Shown: positions 42,515 through 51,484 of the stretch, piece by piece
How the letters are laid out: each line of letters starts with the position of its first letter
Numbering within the stretch: position 1 is the stretch's first letter
Assembly (NCBI GenBank): GCA_963850525.1
Contig: CAWKLQ010000008.1
Span: 1,785,900-1,849,899 of the forward strand
Origin: JAEMQF01 sp963850525
GTDB taxonomy: Bacteria > Pseudomonadota > Gammaproteobacteria > Burkholderiales > Burkholderiaceae_C
DNA: 64,000 nt
Direction: 5' to 3'
Program-made: the position numbers and the translations under genes
The notes under the pieces: generated by a model
Seen by the model: the letters and a program-made list of their open reading frames with translations, nothing else
Told to the model about the DNA's origin: nothing
Databases searched by the model: none

Positions 42515-42919
42515 CCGCGCCCGCGCTGAAACCAGCGCGCAAACCGGCACCCCACCATCCACGGGGTAGCACCGCATCGCGCCACTGCGCCGACTATCAT
42601 CTTCCAGCCCGTCCGCCCGCCCCACGCACCCATGCCCACGCACCCCCGCGCACAGCCCCAAGCGCTCCTGCCCTGGGCGCTGGTGGCGATCGGTTTTGCG
42701 GCGGTGTACATCCCCAGCTTCATCGACCTCTTCAACTGCATCTGGGCGACCGACCAGCAGGGCCACGGCCCCATCGTGCTGGCCGTGGCGGCGTGGCTGA
42801 TGTTTCGGCGCTGGCCCCAGGTGCGCGCCACCGAGCCCGCACCGGCCGTTGCCGCGGGCTGGGCGGTGGTGGCGGTTGGCCTGCTGCTTTACGTGCTGGG
42901 CCGCTCGCTAGACATTCTG
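42515..42919 (+). pseudogene. Exosortase B leader and 5' fragment, copy 4
   Basis: Extended leader with hairpin CGCGCTGAAACCAGCGCG (42,522-42,539), ATG 42632. About 96 codons retained up to ARSLDIL, then a jump to HepT/PIN sequence. Confidence 0.9.
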
Positions 42920-43098
42920 CCTACCCGTATGACCTTGGCGTAATCTGGCGAAGCATCGCGGCCGACGTCGCGGCGCGCGCTGAACTCATCGTCACCGGGG
43001 ACCGCAAGCACCTGCTGCCCATCGGCACCCATCAGGGCATCGCCATCGTCACCGCGCGTGAGGTAGCAGACAGGATCGCGGCAAGAAGCAACATCTGA
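42920..43098 (+). pseudogene. Hybrid of HepT and PIN-toxin fragments
   Basis: Begins YDLGVIWRSIAADV, the same piece as HepT codons near 44,517, then changes to AARAELIVTGDRKHLLPIGT and REVADRIAARSN, the C-terminal active-site region of a VapC-like PIN toxin. Confidence 0.6.
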
Positions 43099-43130
43099 TT
43101 TATTGCCTCGCGTAGGTGCTGATCGAACGC

Positions 43131-43737
43131 CGCGCCCGCACTGAAACCAGCGCGCAAACCGGCACCCCACCATCCACGGGGTCACGCCGCATCGCGCCAC
43201 TGCGCCGACTATCATCTTCCAGCCCGTCCGCCCGCCCCACGCACCCATGCCCACGCTCCCCCGCGCACAGCCCCAAGCGCTCCTGCCCTGGGCGCTGGTG
43301 GCGATCGGCTTTGCGGCTGTCTACATCCCCAGCTTCATCGACCTCTTCAACGGCATCTGGTCCACTGACCAACAGGGCCACGGCCCCATCGTGCTGGCCG
43401 TGGCGGCGTGGCTGATGTTTCGGCGCTGGCCCCAGGTGCGCGCCACCGCGCCCGCGCCGGCCGTTGTTGCCGGCTGGGCGGTGGTGGCGGTGGGCCGCTG
43501 CCCGGCGCGGTGGTGGACGCGCTGACGCAGCCGATGAAGATCGGCGTTTGCTACGCCGCCGAGCAACTGATGCATGCCGCCGATTACCCCGTTTCGCGCA
43601 ACGGAGACGAAGCCGGCCAGGGCTTCCTGCACGGCTTTGCGGGCATGGTGTTGTTCGTGGCCGCCTTGCTGCTGACCATGGGGGTGGATTCGGTGAGCAG
43701 GCTTTTGATTGCGGCGCGGCCCGCACGGCCGACTTAG
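43131..43737 (+). pseudogene. Exosortase B, copy 5: both ends kept, middle lost
   Basis: Leader, ATG 43247 and ~83 codons, then two deletions. The first joins VVAVG to PLPGAVVDALTQPMK with a frameshift. The second joins YPVSRNG to DEAGQGFLHGFAG, dropping the catalytic Cys segment. Ends at 43737 like a real exosortase C-terminus. Confidence 0.88.
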
Positions 43738-43957
43738 TGCACGCCACGGCTCGTGGCGCCGCGTTGCGCGGCCAACATCTGCTTGGTCGGCCCCGCATCC
43801 CTGGGCTCTCCGCTGCGCTCAGGCAAACCCATGGCTATCATCAGCAGGCGGGCACGACGAGCATGACCGTCGTTCCTTCGGCCCTTGGCCCTTGGCCCTT
43901 CTCACTCACGGCCACTTGTCGCGGGCCTGCAGTCGCGCCAACAGGAGCTCTTGGATC

Positions 43958-44248
43958 ATGAAACCTTCGCTGGCGCTTCACACACATCGGGCGGCGGTAC
44001 GAACAATTGTTGAAGCCCATCGCGCCCGCAATGCGCGCGTGTTCGGCTCGGTGGCCCTGGGCGCGGATACAGATGAAAGCGACCTCGACATCCTCATCGA
44101 CACGACCAGCGAAACGACATTGTTCGATATCGGCGCGATTCGCCACGAGTTGCGCAAGCTGCTTGGCGTGCCGGTAGACGTACTCACGCCGAACTCATTG
44201 CCTGACAAATTTCGTGCTTCGGTGCTTGCCCAGGCCTTGCCCGTATGA
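43958..44248 (+). CDS. mntA: MntA antitoxin (minimal nucleotidyltransferase)
   Basis: A 96-residue nucleotidyltransferase. The active site G30-S31-X10-D42-x-D44 is intact in ARVFGSVALGADTDESDLD. MntA neutralises HepT by AMPylating its active-site tyrosine (established for the family). Stop overlaps hepT start (ATGA). The ~220-bp gap upstream (43,738-43,957) shows no gene. A fragment of a second copy lies at 38,925. Confidence 0.92.
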   Translation: MKPSLALHTHRAAVRTIVEAHRARNARVFGSVALGADTDESDLDILIDTTSETTLFDIGAIRHELRKLLGVPVDVLTPNSLPDKFRASVLAQALPV

Positions 44249-44625
44249 GCAGCGACCCGCGGCGCCTGCCTGACTATCTGGAGCACATCGTGCAAGCGAT
44301 AGAGCGCATTCAGCGCTACACCGCCGGCATGGACGAATCGCAATTCAGGCAGAGCGAAATCGTGCAGGACGCGGTGATTCGCAACTTCGAGGTGATCGGC
44401 GAGGCCAGCCGCAATATCGAGCGCAATCACCCGGATTTCGTTACGGCGCACCCTGACCTGCCGCTTGCCATCGCCTACGAAATGCGCAACGCCCTCGCGC
44501 ATGGCTACTTCAAGGTCGACCTTGGCGTAGTCTGGCGAACCATCGCGGCCGACCTTCCGCGCTTGAAGCGACAAGTGCAACTGTTGATTCCCGGCAGCAC
44601 TGGCGAACCCCGCGTCGAAACATGA
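44245..44625 (+). CDS. hepT: HepT toxin (HEPN ribonuclease)
   Basis: A 126-residue HEPN/DUF86 RNase toxin. The catalytic RX4HxY motif is R81-NALA-H86-G-Y88, with Tyr88 the expected AMPylation target. Helices LEHIVQAIERIQRYTAGM and IGEASRNIERNHP are typical. Intact pair directly before intact xrtB. Confidence 0.92.
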   Translation: MSSDPRRLPDYLEHIVQAIERIQRYTAGMDESQFRQSEIVQDAVIRNFEVIGEASRNIERNHPDFVTAHPDLPLAIAYEMRNALAHGYFKVDLGVVWRTIAADLPRLKRQVQLLIPGSTGEPRVET

Positions 44626-44630
44626 ACAAC

Positions 44631-44739
44631 CGCGCTGAAACCAGCGCGCAAACCGGCACCCCACCATCCACGGGGTAGCACCGCATCGCGCCACTGCGCC
44701 GACTATCATCTTCCAGCCCGTCCGCCCGCCCCACCACCC
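44631..44739 (+). promoter_or_regulatory. Conserved xrtB leader with two hairpins
   Basis: CGCGCTG-AAAC-CAGCGCG (44,631-44,648), then ACCCC-ACCATCCAC-GGGGT (44,659-44,677), then a TATCAT -10-like hexamer in GACTATCATC about 35 bp before ATG. The block recurs before copies 1, 3, 4 and 5. Confidence 0.6.
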
Positions 44740-45618
44740 ATGCCCACGCTCCCCCGCGCCCAAGCCCAAGCGCTCCTGCCCTGGGCGCTGGTGGCGATCG
44801 GTTTTGCGGCGGTCTACATCCCCAGCTTCATCGACCTCTTCAACGGCATCTGGGCGACCGACCAGCAAGGCCACGGCCCCATCGTGCTGGCGGTGGCGGC
44901 GTGGCTGATGTTTCGGCGCTGGCCCCAGGTGCGCGCCACCGAGCCCGCGCCGGCCGTTGCCGCCGGCTGGGCGGTGGTGGCGGTGGGCCTGCTGCTCTAC
45001 GTGCTGGGCCGCTCGCAAGACATTCTGCTGTTCGAAATCGGCTCCCTGCTCTGGCTGGTGACGGGCACGCTGCTGCTGTTCCGCGGGCCGGCTGCGCTGA
45101 AGGCGCTGTGGTTCGGCCTGTTCTTCATGCTCTTCATGGTGCCGCTGCCCGGCACGGTGGTGGACGCGCTGACGCAGCCGATGAAGATCGCCGTCTCCTA
45201 CGTCGCCGAGCAGGTGATGTTCGCGCTCGGCTACCCCGTCTCGCGCAACGGCGTGATCCTGCAAGTCGGCCAGTACCAGCTGCTGGTGGCTGATGCGTGC
45301 GCCGGGCTGCAAACGCTGTTCGTGCTGGAGGCGATGGGCCTGCTCTACCTGAACCTGGTGCGCCACCAGTCGTGGGTCCGCAACTTCACAGTGGCGCTGT
45401 TCATCGTGCCGGTTTCATTTGCCGCCAACGTGATTCGCGTGGTGACGCTCAGCTTCATCACCTACCACTGGGGCGACGAAGCCGGCCAGGGCTTCCTGCA
45501 CGGCTTTGCGGGCCTAGCGCTGTTCGTGGCGGCGCTGCTGCTTATCGTCGGCGTGGATTCGCTGAGCCGACTTGCGTTTGCCCGAAGCACTACTCACGGG
45601 CAGCGGGCTGCGACATGA
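44740..45618 (+). CDS. xrtB: Exosortase B, intact copy
   Basis: A 292-residue polytopic membrane protease/transpeptidase with about eight helices that processes PEP-CTERM proteins. The catalytic triad is visible: Cys187 in LVADACAGLQTLF, Arg233 in ANVIRVVTL and His254 in GFLHGFAG. Its substrates would include the three PEP-CTERM proteins at 31.7-34.1 kb. Stop/start overlap with epsI (ATGA). It is the only full-length member of six local copies. Confidence 0.95.
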   Translation: MPTLPRAQAQALLPWALVAIGFAAVYIPSFIDLFNGIWATDQQGHGPIVLAVAAWLMFRRWPQVRATEPAPAVAAGWAVVAVGLLLYVLGRSQDILLFEIGSLLWLVTGTLLLFRGPAALKALWFGLFFMLFMVPLPGTVVDALTQPMKIAVSYVAEQVMFALGYPVSRNGVILQVGQYQLLVADACAGLQTLFVLEAMGLLYLNLVRHQSWVRNFTVALFIVPVSFAANVIRVVTLSFITYHWGDEAGQGFLHGFAGLALFVAALLLIVGVDSLSRLAFARSTTHGQRAAT

Positions 45619-46304
45619 GAAGAGAACTGAAAACTGCGCTGCTACTCGCCACGTTCCTGTTGGCTGCTGCCATTCTGTCCACATTGCTGAAGCCCAAGCG
45701 TTGGCTTGCAGACCCATCAGTCAAGGTAAACCTTGATGCGATAGTTCCAAGTCGCTTTGGCGACTGGCAGGCCATTCCCGCCGCCGGTTCAACCTCTATC
45801 GTCAACCCCGTTGTCGATCAAGAGTTGCGCGCCATTTACAGTGAAACCCTCGCACGCACATACACCAACGGAAAGGGCTATCGCTTGATGCTGTCCTTGG
45901 CCTACGGCGGAGACCAAAGCCGGGAACTGCAGGTCCATCGGCCAGAGGTTTGCTACGTTGCGCAGGGGTTCCAGGTCTCTGAATTGAGGAAGGTCAGCCT
46001 TGAGAACGACCCAACCGCCATTCCCGCCATGCAGATGCTGTCCTCCGCGGGGACACGCAGCGAGCCGGTTACGTATTGGGTGCGCATTGGTGACAAGGTG
46101 GTTCGGGGCAACATCGAACAGGGTTTGGCCAGGTTGAATTACGGACTAAGAGGATACATCGCTGACGGATTGGTTTTCCGGGTTTCGAGTATCGATGCCG
46201 ACCCGCGACAAGCCTACCTCATCCAGGCCGCATTCGTCCAATCACTGATGGCCAATACTGCGCCGGCTCATCGACGCCAACTTATCGGAGACCTGGCGCG
46301 GTGA
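45615..46304 (+). CDS. epsI: EpsI domain protein, exosortase partner
   Basis: A 229-residue protein with an N-terminal membrane anchor (LLLATFLLAAAIL) and a periplasmic EpsI domain: ELQVHRPEVCYVAQGFQVSE with the conserved HRPEVCY motif, TYWVRIGDKVVRGNIEQGLA. EpsI-type proteins are encoded next to exosortases or fused to them; exact role unknown. Begins inside the xrtB stop. Confidence 0.92.
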   Translation: MRRELKTALLLATFLLAAAILSTLLKPKRWLADPSVKVNLDAIVPSRFGDWQAIPAAGSTSIVNPVVDQELRAIYSETLARTYTNGKGYRLMLSLAYGGDQSRELQVHRPEVCYVAQGFQVSELRKVSLENDPTAIPAMQMLSSAGTRSEPVTYWVRIGDKVVRGNIEQGLARLNYGLRGYIADGLVFRVSSIDADPRQAYLIQAAFVQSLMANTAPAHRRQLIGDLAR

Positions 46305-46351
46305 GCAAGCGCCGAATCCTGTCCATGTCCATGGTGATCACTCCTCGTCCT

Positions 46352-46373
46352 CTGCTGCACAAAAATGCAGCAG
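46352..46373 (+). terminator. Hairpin downstream of xrtB-epsI
   Basis: CTGCTGCA-CAAAAA-TGCAGCAG, an 8-bp stem 48 bp after the epsI stop. No T-run, so termination is uncertain. Confidence 0.45.
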
Positions 46374-46525
46374 GGTAGGTTGTTCACCTGGCTCAGTTTT
46401 CGGTCGGCGGGAACAGCCATACACCACAACTGCAACGTGCTGCGTACCGTCAAGCAGGTTGCGCTTTGCCGCCGGCCCGGACTCCACTGGGGAAAGGACT
46501 GCGCAAGCTGGTGATCAGGGAGCGC

Positions 46526-46805
46526 TCATCGGGTCGATCCTTCAGCCAGCGAAGAACGTGTCCCGCCACGTTGCAAGAACCACTGCGCATACCCAATGAC
46601 GCCCTGGCGCCAGTCGATCTCTGGCTTCCAACCCAGCAGCATTTGCGCCTTGGTGCAATCGGCCACCAGATAAGCGGGGTCGCCGCGCCGCGATTGACCG
46701 TTGAAGTGCGGGGGGCCGGCCTTGGCTGCGAGTGCCAATGCCGCCAGCACGTCGGCAGCGCTGGCCGGGCTGCCTGCACAGTTGTACACCTCGAAACTGG
46801 ACGAG
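46526..46805 (-). pseudogene. NAD-dependent sugar epimerase (GalE-like) C-terminal fragment
   Basis: Minus strand: VYNCAGSP, RRGDPAYLVADCTKAQMLLGW and KPEIDWRQGVIGYAQWF match the last ~80 residues of UDP-glucose 4-epimerases (the DPA..VAD and LGW signatures). The upstream part is replaced by the transposase remnant. Confidence 0.75.
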
Positions 46806-47650
46806 CTCCGGAAGCGCTGCAGGCGGTGTTGCACAAGATCATCACCCGCACGATGAAGCTGCTCACCCGTCGGGGGGTGCTTGTCGAAGAGCAGGGCCAA
46901 ACGTACCTGGCCGACAACGAAAGCGATTCGGACGAGGCCCGCGTGCTCAGGCCGCTGCAGGCCTCGGCCTCGGCCTGCACCTACCGCATCGCCTTCGGCC
47001 CGCGTGCCGGCCAGAAGGTGCTGACGGTGCAAGGCGCCATGCCAAAGGAGAAGGGATTCAAGCAGGACCTGTGCGCCGACATCGACGGTTTCAGCCTGCA
47101 CGCCGCAGTGCGCTGCGGGGCGGATGACCGCAAGGCGCTCGAGCAACTATGCCGCTACATCACCCGTCCGTCCCTGGCCAACGAGCGGGTGCAAACCAAC
47201 GCCGCGGGGCAGGTGGTGCTCAAGCTCAAGACCCCCTGGAGCGACGGCACCACGCACCTGGTGATGTCGCCGCTGGAGTTCATGCAGCGGCTGGCTGCGC
47301 TGGTGCCACGCCCGCGGCTGTATCTCATCCGCTTCCACGGCGTGCTGGCACCGAACGCCAAGCTGCGCGCGATGGTGGTGCCGCAAGAACCCGAGCGGCC
47401 CGCACAGCCCGCACAGTGCGAGGCGACCTGCGCGCATCACCGCCCGGTGAGACTGGGTTGGGCCCGGCTGCTCAAGCGACTCTTTGCGCTCGACCTGGAG
47501 CACTGCCCGAACTGCGGTGGCGATCTCAAGATCATCGCCGCCATCCCTTAGCAACCGGTGATCGAGAGGACTCACGCACCTGGGTTTGCAGGCCCGGGCG
47601 CCGCCGGGGGCACCAGCGCGCGGGCAGGCGCTGCAAGCGGCCTGACTCTC
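46806..47650 (+). mobile_element. IS91-family transposase remnant
   Basis: The C-terminal ~250 residues of an IS91/IS801-type Y2 transposase: YITRPSLANERVQTNAAGQV, LVMSPLEFMQRLAALVPRPR, IRFHGVLAPNAKLRAMVVPQ, HCPNCGGDLKIIAAI. The HUH/tyrosine N-terminal part is missing and the end is frameshifted near 47,549. Its 5' edge cuts the epimerase gene. Confidence 0.85.
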
Positions 47651-47651
47651 G

Positions 47652-47999
47652 CTCAAGCTTCGCGTTCAGGCCGCTCCTCACCCTCCTCACCCCGGGGCCG
47701 AGGGACGGCTGCGCCCGAGACTCTCTGGGACGGGTCGAAGCGCCCTGATGATCAGGGTTGACCCCTAGGCAACCTCCATGACGGGCGCATTTCGGCGCGG
47801 CCATCGACACTCGACAGGCCGCAGCGGACTGCAAGGACCTCCTCAACAGCTTCGGGTGCCGTGCCCGGGTGGCCATGGGCGAGAAAAAGGACGTTTGAAT
47901 TTCCTAGCGCGGCCTTCGGCCGCAACCAAGTGGCTCCGGTCCTGGTCGTGGCGCGCTGGTACAACGTGTTCCATCGCCGTGCATCGCCGGGAGGACACC
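47652..47999. other. Non-coding stretch behind the IS91 remnant
   Basis: About 350 bp without a convincing gene. It has a hairpin GCGGCC-TTC-GGCCGC at 47,909-47,923. It probably holds the IS91 end and the leader of the following gene. Confidence 0.4.
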
Positions 48000-48440
48000 A
48001 TGAATGAGTTTGTCCGCAAGTACGAAGATCGCATTCACGGCGTTCTTTCCTGCTTCGACCGCATGCTGTTCCGCGGCTACCTGCCCATCATGTCGGGCTG
48101 GTCGATGGCGCAGTTCCTCAAGGCCCACGAGATCGGCAGCGGTGCCCTCAAGCCGTTTCTGCTCGCCAATGCCGAGCGGGTCAAGGCACACGCACAGGCC
48201 ATGGCCGAGAAGGAAGGGCGGCCGTTTCAGTATCTCTCGTCCAGCCTGCGCAAGGAGGACGCGGCGCGCCAGCTCGCCGAGCGCGACGGCATCGAGGAGG
48301 GACTCGTGTGCATCTTTTCCGTGCTCGAGCCCTGCCGCACCTTCTCGTTCCGTTTTCAAACCGCTCAGGCCTACGCCCAATCGGCCAAGCGCAAGTGCTT
48401 GCATCTGTACTACTACTTCATGGATCGCGACCTGGGCCTC
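48000..48440 (+). pseudogene. Mobile-element-associated conserved protein, 3'-truncated
   Basis: MNEFVRKYEDRIHGVLSCFD, RMLFRGYLP, GIEEGLVCIFSVLEPCRTFS and CLHLYYYFMDRDLG mark a repetitive conserved family found beside insertion sequences; function unknown. Good start with GGGAGGACACC. After ~150 codons the sequence changes to another protein, so the gene is cut. Confidence 0.6.
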
Positions 48441-49068
48441 AATCCACCCCCTGAATCGGGGTCTCGCCCACGACTGGCCGCGGATCGTGCAGCGCGTCAA
48501 AATGGCGGGGTGACACACGGTGACCTCTTCGACTCGACCCTGCCCGCCGGTGAACCCGAGCTGATGCGGGCGAGCGCCTACCACCGCTACCTGGAAAAGA
48601 TGGACGCCGAGGCGGCCGAGAGCGCGCCCAGCTCGCGCATGTCGCTGCTCAGCCCGTCCGTGCAGGCCGACCTGATGCGCTTCGAGCAGCACGGCGGCAG
48701 CTCCGAGGTGCTCGAAGTCGTGGCCGCCTGTGTGCGCCACGCCAAGAACCTGACGATCCAGTTGCGCTGCGGTGAACGGGTGCTGCCGCTCACCGTCTTC
48801 CCGCAAGAGCGCCTGGTGCATTGCCCGATGGACCTGGCCGAGCTGGTGGAGCGCCACCTGCCCGAGTTGCGCGTGCTGCACATCGAGCCCGCCGTGCTGC
48901 GCCCGCCCGGTGACCCAGACCCCGCGCTGGTGGACCAACGACCGCCAGCACCACCCGCTGGCCCCGCTGCTCTGGGAGCTGGCGATGCGTGGCCAGCGCA
49001 CCGAGGTGCTGCCCGAGATCGGCGGCCCGGCGATCTACCGCCTCTCGCCCGGGCTGGAGGTGGACACG
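48440..49068 (+). pseudogene. Conserved Burkholderiales hypothetical protein, fragment with frameshift
   Basis: GVTHGDLFDSTLPAGEPELM, SAYHRYLEKMDAEAAESAPS, VLPLTVFPQERLVHCPMDLA belong to a conserved protein of unknown function. Near 48,920 the frame shifts by one and continues as HHPLAPLLWELAMRG and LPEIGGPAIYRLSPGLEV. Both ends are replaced. Confidence 0.55.
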
Positions 49069-50149
49069 ACGGTGCTGTATGCCATCGGCTACCCGGTGTC
49101 ACGCAGCGGCGTGGTGCCGCAAGTCGGCCAGTACCAGTTGCTGGTGGCCGACGCCTGCGCGGGCCTTCACACCCTGTTCGTGCTGGAGGCCATGGACCTG
49201 CTGTACCTGAACCTCGTGCGCTACGCCTCGCCGATCCGCAACATCGGGCTGGCGATCCTGATCGTGCCGGTGTCCTTCCTGGCCAACGTGATGCGGGTGA
49301 TGGTGCTGTGCCACCTGGGGGACGAAGCCGGCCAGGGCTTCCTGCATGGCTTTGCGGGCATCGCCCTGTTCGTGAGCGCGCTGCTGCTCATCACCTCGCT
49401 CGACGCCTTGTTCCGCTCCCTGTCCCCCGGCGCGGCCACCGCGCCGCGTGCCGAATCGGCGGCAGCACAGCGCCATGGCATTGCGCTGCTGGCCGTGTGC
49501 GTGGCCACGGCGGCGGCGGCCTGGGCGGCGACGCCGCGTGCCGGCGCGCAGGCGCCGCCACCGCCGCTGGCCGAGCTGATCCCCAACGAGTTCGCGGGTT
49601 GGCAGACCGACATCGCCGCGTGCAACGCGCTGATCGTCAACCCCGAGCAGCAAGCCTTGCTCGAGACCCTGTACAGCGACACGTTGAGCCGCACCTACAT
49701 CCACACCAGCGGTCGGCGCGTGATGCTCTCGTTGGCGTATGGCGCCAACCAGTCGCGCGCCACCCAGGTCCACCGGCCCGAGGTCTGTTACCCCGCGCAG
49801 GGCTTCGCGCTGGGCAGCCTGAGCAAGGTCACGCTCGACGGCGCCGGCGCCCCCCCTGCCCGCCTACCGCATGACGGCCAGCCTCGGCCCGCGCCACGAG
49901 TTCGTGACCTACTGGATCCGCCTGGGCGACATCGTCGTGCGCGGAGCGATCGAGCAGGGCATGGCCCGCCTGCGCTACGGCCTGACCGGCCGCTTGCCCG
50001 ACGGCCTGGTCTTTCGGGTATCGGACCTCGGCCCCAGCAATCGCACCGAACCCACGAGCTGGGACGCGCAAGACCAGTTCGTGGCTGATCTGCTGCGCAG
50101 CCTTCCACCCGAATCCAGGCGGTTTCTGGTGGGAGCGCCCTCCCGATGA
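49069..50149 (+). pseudogene. Second exosortase-EpsI gene, 5'-truncated and frameshifted
   Basis: Begins in the C-terminal half of an exosortase (YPVSRSGVVPQVGQYQLLVA, catalytic Cys in ADACAGLHTLF, NVMRVMVL, LHGFAGIALF) and is fused to an EpsI domain (ATQVHRPEVCYPAQGFALGS). In a C7 tract near 49,850 the frame changes and continues as HEFVTYWIRLGDIVVRGAIE to 50,149. About 80 percent alike to the xrtB-epsI pair at 44.7 kb by eye. Lacks the N-terminal helices, so not functional as exosortase. Confidence 0.8.
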
Positions 50150-51402
50150 CCGACCACGGCGGCCTGCGGCACATGCTGGTGTCGCTCTCGAAGGTGACCG
50201 CCTCGACGGGCGCCCGGCTCGTGGGCGTGATGGGCCTGTACGCGTTGATGGCGCGGGCCCTGGGGCCGACCGGATTCGGCCAGTTCACCTACTGGTACGC
50301 GACCGGCATCCTGTTGGCGGCGCTGTCGGACCTGGGCTTTGGCCAGCGCGCGCTCACAGCGCTGGCAGCCGGCGACGACAGCGACGTTCGGGAAACATTT
50401 TCATCTTTGCTGTACGCGCGCGCGGTAACGATTGGCCCGGCGTTCTTGATCGGACTCGTGTGGGTTGCCTCAGGCAGCAGCGATTGGCACGAGGCCGCGA
50501 TGGCGTTGTTGCTACTGGCCGCCTGCCTTGTCGCCTCGGTGTTCGAGTTCTTGGGCATCGTGATGCGCGCTCGAGGCGCCTATGGGCTGGAGACAAAACA
50601 AGCCATCTGGAGCGCCCTGGTCGGCAACCTCGTTGCGGGAGCTGCGGGGTACCTGACGCGAAGCCCGATCGTTGCCGCAGCGGTCATGTTTGCATTTCGT
50701 GCCAGCGCGTTGGGCCTGCAACTCCGAGTCGTCTATCGACAACTCGGTTTTGCGGGCCCCATGCTGGAAGTCAAACACCGGCTCGGCCTCGGCAACACCC
50801 TGCGAAGCGGCGCGGCGTTCATCGCCGACGGGGCCGCAGTGCAAGCAGTGGGTTACGTGGACGTGCTCCTGGCTCGCGTGCTGCTGACCGAGCATGCTTT
50901 TGGTCTCTTCATGGCTTGCACGCGATTGATGCAGGCATTGCTGACTGGCATCCCGATCGCCGCGAGCGTTTTTGTACCGAATCTGGTTCGTGCCGACCAG
51001 GACCGGTCTTCACGGGTACGCCAACGAGCCTTGTTGTACGGGCTGTTCGGTCTGCTGGGTGTTGCCTTTTGCGGCGTGTTGGCACTGGGTGCTCCCTGGA
51101 TCGGGGCAAGCCTGTTCGGCCGGCAGTTTGCGGAGCTCGAGGCCGTTCTGCCAATTTTTGGGATGGCCATGGCCGCACGCTACTTTGCCGCAGCGCCGGG
51201 AATCGATCTGACCGCACTGGGCATGCAATGGCGTCGGGCATGGGCCAACGTGGCAACCTTTTTTGCCTTCGGCGGCACTTGCTGGGTCATGGCGAAGAAC
51301 GGCACTTCATTTGAAGAGTTCGCATGGCTTCTCTGCGTCCTCAGCGTCGTTCAGCTTTTCATGTTCAGTCTCGCCCGCATACTCCCGCGGCACGGCAAAT
51401 AG
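50146..51402 (+). CDS. Wzx-type polysaccharide flippase
   Basis: A 418-residue membrane protein of the MATE/Wzx group with about twelve helices (MGLYALMARALGPTGFGQFT at the start is characteristic). It would flip lipid-linked oligosaccharide repeat units to the periplasm. Its ATG overlaps the EpsI-like stop (ATGA). First gene of the exopolysaccharide operon. Confidence 0.88.
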   Translation: MTDHGGLRHMLVSLSKVTASTGARLVGVMGLYALMARALGPTGFGQFTYWYATGILLAALSDLGFGQRALTALAAGDDSDVRETFSSLLYARAVTIGPAFLIGLVWVASGSSDWHEAAMALLLLAACLVASVFEFLGIVMRARGAYGLETKQAIWSALVGNLVAGAAGYLTRSPIVAAAVMFAFRASALGLQLRVVYRQLGFAGPMLEVKHRLGLGNTLRSGAAFIADGAAVQAVGYVDVLLARVLLTEHAFGLFMACTRLMQALLTGIPIAASVFVPNLVRADQDRSSRVRQRALLYGLFGLLGVAFCGVLALGAPWIGASLFGRQFAELEAVLPIFGMAMAARYFAAAPGIDLTALGMQWRRAWANVATFFAFGGTCWVMAKNGTSFEEFAWLLCVLSVVQLFMFSLARILPRHGK

Positions 51403-51484
51403 AGTATATCGACTACATCCGCCCTGCCGGAAACAAAACCTTCAGCGCTCGCATGAAAAATCACCAGCCCTGCAATAGAAATCC

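Noticed and set aside
39651..44739. Integron cassette array
   Set aside because: No integrase, no attC core and inverse core sites; units are truncated xrtB copies and TA genes have both orientations. Kept only as an analogy.
46806..47650. Complete IS91 element
   Set aside because: The N-terminal catalytic part is absent and the end is frameshifted, so only a remnant is annotated.
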